Source: Cyclobacteriaceae bacterium
GTDB lineage: Bacteria; Bacteroidota; Bacteroidia; Cytophagales; Cyclobacteriaceae
Direction: 5' to 3'
Assembly: GCA_030584025.1 (NCBI GenBank)
Contig: CP129487.1
Span: forward strand, 3,997,001 to 4,061,000
DNA: 64,000 bases
Of the stretch, positions 60,216 through 64,000 are shown piece after piece. The notes beneath the pieces were generated by a model that was not told the DNA's origin, did no database searches, and saw nothing but the letters and a program-made list of their open reading frames with translations. The position numbers were made by a program, and so were the translations under genes. Positions within the stretch are counted from its first letter, which is position 1. The number at the start of each line of letters is the position of its first letter.

Positions 60216-61355
60216 ATGCGCATTTACCTCGATAACGCGGCTACCACCCCTCTCGACCCCGAAGTTTTTGAAGCCATGAAGCCCTTCATGCTCGAAGATT
60301 TTGGCAATCCATCCTCTACACATGCCCACGGGCGCAAGGTGCGCGCGGCCATCGAGTCGTCACGTAAAAAGATTGCAGAACTACTGCATTGCTCACCCGG
60401 TGAAATCATTTTCACTTCGGGTGGTACCGAAGCCGACAATGCTATCCTGACCTGTGCTGCGGAAACCTATAACATCAAACACATCATTTCATCCCCCATC
60501 GAACATCATGCGGTAACGCACACGCTTGAAAACCTGGCCAGCCATGGCAAGGCCGAACTGCACATGGTGAAGCTCGATGAAAAAGGCCACGTTGACATGA
60601 GTGACCTGGAAGCCTTATTGAAAAAATATCCGAATGCCATGGTGTCGTTGATGCATGCGAATAATGAAATCGGCAACCTGTTGGATATAAATCGTGTTGG
60701 AGAATTGTGCGAAACTTACGGTGCATTTTTTCATTCCGATACGGTACAAACCGTGGGGCACTATCATCATGATATGCGTTCATTAAAAGTGTGTGGCATG
60801 ACAGCCGGTGCGCATAAGTTTCATGGCCCGAAAGGTGCAGGTTTCATGTACATCCGTAAAGACAAAAAAATTCATTCGTTTATTCATGGTGGTGCGCAGG
60901 AACGCAACATGCGTGGCGGAACCGAAAATGTATACGGCATTATCGGTTTGGCGAAGGCATTGGAAATTGCTTACCGCGAAATGGATGAGCATATGAAGCA
61001 CATCACCGCGTTGAAGTCGCGCATGATTAAAAAGCTGAAAGAAAATATTCCGGGTGTGCTCTTCAATGGTGATTCTGATAACCTGGAGAGAAGTTTATAC
61101 ACCGTGCTGAACGTAAGTTTACCCGAGACAGACGACAGCAGCCTCTTGTTGTTTAACCTTGACCTGCAAGGTGTTTCGGCTTCAGGTGGCAGTGCGTGTT
61201 CCAGCGGAGCCACTACGGGTTCCCATGTGTTGGCGGCATTATATCCGCAATCAAAACGTGCAGCTGTTCGCTTTTCTTTCAGTAAATACAATACAGCAGA
61301 AGAAATTGACTTTGCCGTTGAGAAACTTGCTGAACTCTACAACGTAGAAGCCTGA
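60216..61355 (+). CDS. Cysteine desulfurase (NifS/IscS family)
   Basis: A 379-residue PLP enzyme that removes sulfur from cysteine as a persulfide for Fe-S clusters or thiolated tRNA. The start at 60216 (RIYLDNAATTPLDPEV) is the conserved family opening. The PLP Lys is Lys201 in AGAHKFHGPKGAGF, and the persulfide Cys is Cys328 in SGGSACSSGATTGS, the class I loop. SGGTEADN and NNEIGN are also intact. The Fe-S scaffold genes iscU/iscA are not nearby. Its stop is directly against the stop of the convergent CoA-transferase gene. Confidence 0.95.
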   Translation: MRIYLDNAATTPLDPEVFEAMKPFMLEDFGNPSSTHAHGRKVRAAIESSRKKIAELLHCSPGEIIFTSGGTEADNAILTCAAETYNIKHIISSPIEHHAVTHTLENLASHGKAELHMVKLDEKGHVDMSDLEALLKKYPNAMVSLMHANNEIGNLLDINRVGELCETYGAFFHSDTVQTVGHYHHDMRSLKVCGMTAGAHKFHGPKGAGFMYIRKDKKIHSFIHGGAQERNMRGGTENVYGIIGLAKALEIAYREMDEHMKHITALKSRMIKKLKENIPGVLFNGDSDNLERSLYTVLNVSLPETDDSSLLLFNLDLQGVSASGGSACSSGATTGSHVLAALYPQSKRAAVRFSFSKYNTAEEIDFAVEKLAELYNVEA

Positions 61356-62651
61356 TTACTGCATGGCGTAAACGTTGCTTCCAAAACGTTTGATAATTTC
61401 CTGTTCCAGCGCCTCCCGATGATCGGGGTGTGCAATGCGCATGAGTTCGTATGCCCGCTGACGCAAATTCTTTCCGTACAGGTATGCTACTCCATATTCC
61501 GTTACCACGTAATGCATGTGTGCGCGTGTGGTTACCACGCCTGCACCTTGCTTCAGGTAAGGAACAATTTTGGAGGTGCCTTTTTTAGTGGCTGAACCTA
61601 AGGCAATAATCGGTTTACCACCTTCTGAAAGCGAAGCACCCCGGATGAAATCCATTTGTCCGCCTACACCTGAGTATTGATATGTTCCAATTGAATCGGC
61701 ACACACCTGGCCGGTGATGTCAATTTCAATGGCACTATTAATGGCCACCACTTTCGGGTTGGTGCGGATGATTCTTCCATCGTTCACATATTCGGCTTCA
61801 AGAAAAGCAAATTGCGGATTGTCATCCACAAACGAATATAGGTCACGGTTGCCAATCATAAACGAGGTAACCGTTTTGCCGCGGTGTTTCTTTTTGTACT
61901 TGTTGGTGATCACGCCACGCTTTACCAGATCCATTACTCCATTTGAAAACATTTCGGTGTGAATGCCAAGGTCTTTGCAATGTGTTAAGCTTTGCAATAC
62001 CGCATCGGGTATGGCACCAATGCCCATTTGCAGCGTGCTTCGATCTTCCACCAGTTCGGCTGCATATTTTCCAATCGTTCTGTCGCACTCGGTAATCGAA
62101 TCGGCATAATTTACTTCGGGCAGGTTGTCATCGGTTTCAACCAGCGCATGAATCTGATGAATATCGATAAAGCCATCGCCATGCGTGCGGGGCATTTTCG
62201 GGTTTACCTGCGCAATGATGTATTTGGCATGTTTGGCGGCTGCACGAGCCACATCAACTGAAACTCCCAAAGAACATAAACCATGTTTATCAGGTGGTGA
62301 AATGTGCAACAGGGCAACATCAATCGGAAGAAGACCTTTCTCAAAAAGTTTGGAAATCTCGCTAAGGAAGATGGGAATATAATTTCCGCGACCTTCATTG
62401 ATGGCACCCCGGATGTTGGACGAAACAAACAGGGAATTGATGTAGAAACTTTCAGCGTATTCGGGCTTGGCCAATTCCAATTCTCCTAATGTGCTAACGG
62501 CTATCAGTTCAACATTTTTTAATTCGTGTGCCCGTTTGGCAAGGGCTTTTAACAGGAACTGGGGTGTGGCTGCGCTGCCATGCACAAACACACGGTTTCC
62601 GGATTGAATGGCTTTAACGGCTTCGCGGGCTGAGACTATCTTGGGGTACAT
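61356..62651 (-). CDS. Acetyl-CoA hydrolase/transferase family protein
   Basis: A 431-residue enzyme of the acetyl-CoA hydrolase/4-hydroxybutyrate CoA-transferase family (class I CoA transferase fold, two halves). The start at 62651 (YPKIVSAREAVKAIQSGNRVFVHG) is the usual opening. The conserved LQMGIGAIPDAVLQSL and the active-site Glu region GIHTEMFSNGVMDL are present, as is GVGGQMDFIRGASLSEGGKPI, the C-terminal CoA-binding signature. It probably moves CoA between acetate and another acid. It is monocistronic as far as visible. Confidence 0.92.
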   Translation of the reverse strand: MYPKIVSAREAVKAIQSGNRVFVHGSAATPQFLLKALAKRAHELKNVELIAVSTLGELELAKPEYAESFYINSLFVSSNIRGAINEGRGNYIPIFLSEISKLFEKGLLPIDVALLHISPPDKHGLCSLGVSVDVARAAAKHAKYIIAQVNPKMPRTHGDGFIDIHQIHALVETDDNLPEVNYADSITECDRTIGKYAAELVEDRSTLQMGIGAIPDAVLQSLTHCKDLGIHTEMFSNGVMDLVKRGVITNKYKKKHRGKTVTSFMIGNRDLYSFVDDNPQFAFLEAEYVNDGRIIRTNPKVVAINSAIEIDITGQVCADSIGTYQYSGVGGQMDFIRGASLSEGGKPIIALGSATKKGTSKIVPYLKQGAGVVTTRAHMHYVVTEYGVAYLYGKNLRQRAYELMRIAHPDHREALEQEIIKRFGSNVYAMQ

Positions 62652-62741
62652 AACAAAACATTTATTGATCAGCACAAATAACTATACAAGTTAACACCCT
62701 GAGGATGATTTACGTCAGGTAATTCTCTAATTTTAGTCGCG

Positions 62742-63533
62742 ATGAGTTATTCGGTATCGTTTGCGGGATCAGGAAATCTGGCGTGGCATCTGGCGCCTGC
62801 GCTGGACAATGCCGGCTATGCCGTGCGTGAAGTGTACAGCCGAAATCCGGCACACGCGGAAGCATTGGTGCAACGGTTGTATGAAGCGGAAGTAAAAGCT
62901 ACGTTGGATTTTTCCACGAGTCCTTCCCGTATTTTTATCATTGCCGTTTCGGATGATGCCATTGAAGACATCGCGCGTGAAATCATTTTACCCGATGAAG
63001 CTATTCTCTTACACACTTCGGGCAGTCAGCCTTTAAGTCGGTTGGGTTACGCAGCCACACCCGACACTGGCGTGTTTTATCCGTTGCAGACCTTCAGTAA
63101 AAACCGCAAAGTTGACTTCAAAGACATTCCTGTTTTTGTGGAGAGTGAATCGGATGACGTGGAGCGCATCTTGTTGAAAATGGGGGAGGCCATCAGCAAG
63201 CATGTGCACACCATTGATTCTCCATCGCGCAAAGCCTTGCATGTGGCCGCTGTGTTTGCCTCCAATTTCACCAACCACATGCTGCGACTTTCAAACGACA
63301 TTGCTGAGCAACACGACCTGGATTTCGATTGGCTAAAACCCTTGATTGCCGAAACCATCAACAAGAGTTTATCGATCGGGCCTGCACAGGCTCAAACCGG
63401 CCCTGCAAGACGTGGCGATTTCGAAACGCTGGATAACCACCTGCAATTTTTAGCGGATGATCCGAAACTTGCCGAACTGTACCGGATGATCAGTCAGCAT
63501 ATTGTAGATCGGTATTATGATGATAAAGACTAA
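62742..63533 (+). CDS. Rossmann-fold DUF2520 protein
   Basis: A 263-residue protein with an N-terminal NADP-binding fold (VSFAGSGNLAWHLAPALDNAG, then FIIAVSDDAIEDIA) like F420-dependent or pyrroline-5-carboxylate reductases. Its C-terminal helical DUF2520 domain starts around DSPSRKALHVAAVFASNFTNHM. GVFYPLQTFSK is a conserved family segment. The enzyme class is oxidoreductase-like, but no substrate is established. It stands between the CoA-transferase gene (divergent) and the GyrI-like gene (convergent). Confidence 0.88.
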   Translation: MSYSVSFAGSGNLAWHLAPALDNAGYAVREVYSRNPAHAEALVQRLYEAEVKATLDFSTSPSRIFIIAVSDDAIEDIAREIILPDEAILLHTSGSQPLSRLGYAATPDTGVFYPLQTFSKNRKVDFKDIPVFVESESDDVERILLKMGEAISKHVHTIDSPSRKALHVAAVFASNFTNHMLRLSNDIAEQHDLDFDWLKPLIAETINKSLSIGPAQAQTGPARRGDFETLDNHLQFLADDPKLAELYRMISQHIVDRYYDDKD

Positions 63534-63541
63534 CCACTTGA

Positions 63542-64000
63542 TTATGGTTTTATACTTTTCGGTTTTACCGGTATCCAAATTTCCTCTTCCGAATCCGGTG
63601 AGCCTTGCTTGTAGTTGGGCCCAAGTAATTCAAAATGTGGCCGATCATCCAACACATAAGGTGCTTGTGGAAGCCACGTTGAAAAAATGTATTGAAATGT
63701 GCTTACATCTTCATGCGATCCTTTATGCACAAAAACGGCATACTGTCCACCCGGTAGGGTAAAGGGTTCCATTCCTGAAGGCATGCTATTGAAATCCGTT
63801 ACTTCAATCAACGCCCACTTTTCAAATTCGCGTGCCGGATTAAAGGCGTTGAAATATTCCGGATCGTATATCGAAAGTGAAAAGAGATCAGCGGAAACAG
63901 GATTGCTAATTTGCTTTCGATGCGGCATGAAACTGCGCCATAGTTCACCGGCTCGGTTGTTCACTAAACTGGTGGTGATGCGCTTGCCGATCAGTTTCTT
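63542..64000 (-). CDS. GyrI-like / effector-binding domain protein (start outside window)
   Basis: About 152 residues of a GyrI-like small-molecule-binding domain (AraC effector-binding type) are visible, and the open frame runs to base 64000. The residues KKLIGKRITTSLVNN upstream of the first possible internal start belong to the usual family N-terminus, so the true start is just beyond the window. Landmarks are AGELWRSFMPHRKQI, FEKWALIEVTDF, FTLPGGQYAVFVHKG and the C-terminal EEEIWIPVK. No DNA-binding domain is visible in this part. Likely role: ligand binding or hydrolysis; no target is known. Confidence 0.87.
   Translation of the reverse strand, partial: KKLIGKRITTSLVNNRAGELWRSFMPHRKQISNPVSADLFSLSIYDPEYFNAFNPAREFEKWALIEVTDFNSMPSGMEPFTLPGGQYAVFVHKGSHEDVSTFQYIFSTWLPQAPYVLDDRPHFELLGPNYKQGSPDSEEEIWIPVKPKSIKP

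Noticed and set aside
1..64000. CRISPR arrays, tRNA, rRNA genes or riboswitches
   Set aside because: No regularly spaced direct repeats, tRNA-like cloverleaf or rRNA-like sequence was recognised by reading; the gaps are short and mostly hold promoters or hairpin repeats.

Overview
This 64 kb window is a stretch of chromosome that looks like a member of the Bacteroidota, most likely Cytophagales. The clues are: many -7 boxes of the form TAnnTTTG close to start codons; a single-chain glycyl-tRNA synthetase; a type-2 isoleucyl-tRNA synthetase; a cytochrome c maturation set with a CXXXY-type CcmE; three consecutive SurA-like genes; ~800-residue FtsX-type permeases; and hairpin-forming short repeats between genes. 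No phage, transposase, CRISPR array, rRNA or tRNA was recognised. Genes are tightly packed and no gene-free stretch exceeds about 300 bases.

Layout. 1-6.4 kb: secreted penicillin acylase (3' end outside the window), a Tat-exported class V aminotransferase, a NadR-like kinase, a Tat-exported flavin amine oxidase and a VIT1/CCC1 metal transporter. 6.4-12.0 kb: one minus-strand operon tetR-ABC-HlyD-TolC that would form a self-regulated tripartite exporter; its ATPase has altered catalytic motifs. 12.1-13.5 kb: rlpA then a Crp/Fnr regulator. 13.6-15.1 kb: guaB with promoter and terminator. 15.2-18.0 kb: membrane GAF-PP2C phosphatase, STAS protein and HATPase, a complete partner-switching module. 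18.1-23.3 kb: three SurA-like periplasmic folding genes, then a MoxR ATPase. 23.3-25.8 kb: a degenerate Rieske-like lipoprotein, 3-hydroxyacyl-CoA dehydrogenase and pheS.

25.8-31.4 kb: a minus-strand polysaccharide operon (UDP-glucuronate-4-epimerase-like, UDP-sugar dehydrogenase, galE, DegT aminotransferase, WecA-like transferase). 31.5-36.9 kb: ccmB, ccmC, ccmD-like, ccmE, ccmF on the plus strand, interrupted by a VapBC-like toxin-antitoxin pair. 36.9-38.6 kb: an AT-rich patch with a CPBP protease and a lipoprotein, bordered by related 'cgcagag' repeats. 38.7-49.5 kb: FtsX-type permease, amino-acid permease, lspA, ileS and an MMPL/RND transporter. ileS carries three in-frame palindromic insertions, the most striking observation here. 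49.6-54.7 kb: MtfA-like peptidase, glyS, and two paralogous orphan histidine kinases.

54.8-64.0 kb: tandem-Usp protein with a CPA2 antiporter, SdpI-family protein, mazG, a small Cys-rich membrane protein, glmM, cysteine desulfurase, acetyl-CoA hydrolase/transferase, DUF2520 protein, and a GyrI-like domain protein whose start lies outside the window. Much of the content is housekeeping (translation, nucleotide and cell-wall precursor synthesis) plus envelope biogenesis and export. The accessory interest lies in palindromic repeats inside and between genes, the embedded toxin-antitoxin pair, and proteins that keep a family fold but lose key residues.
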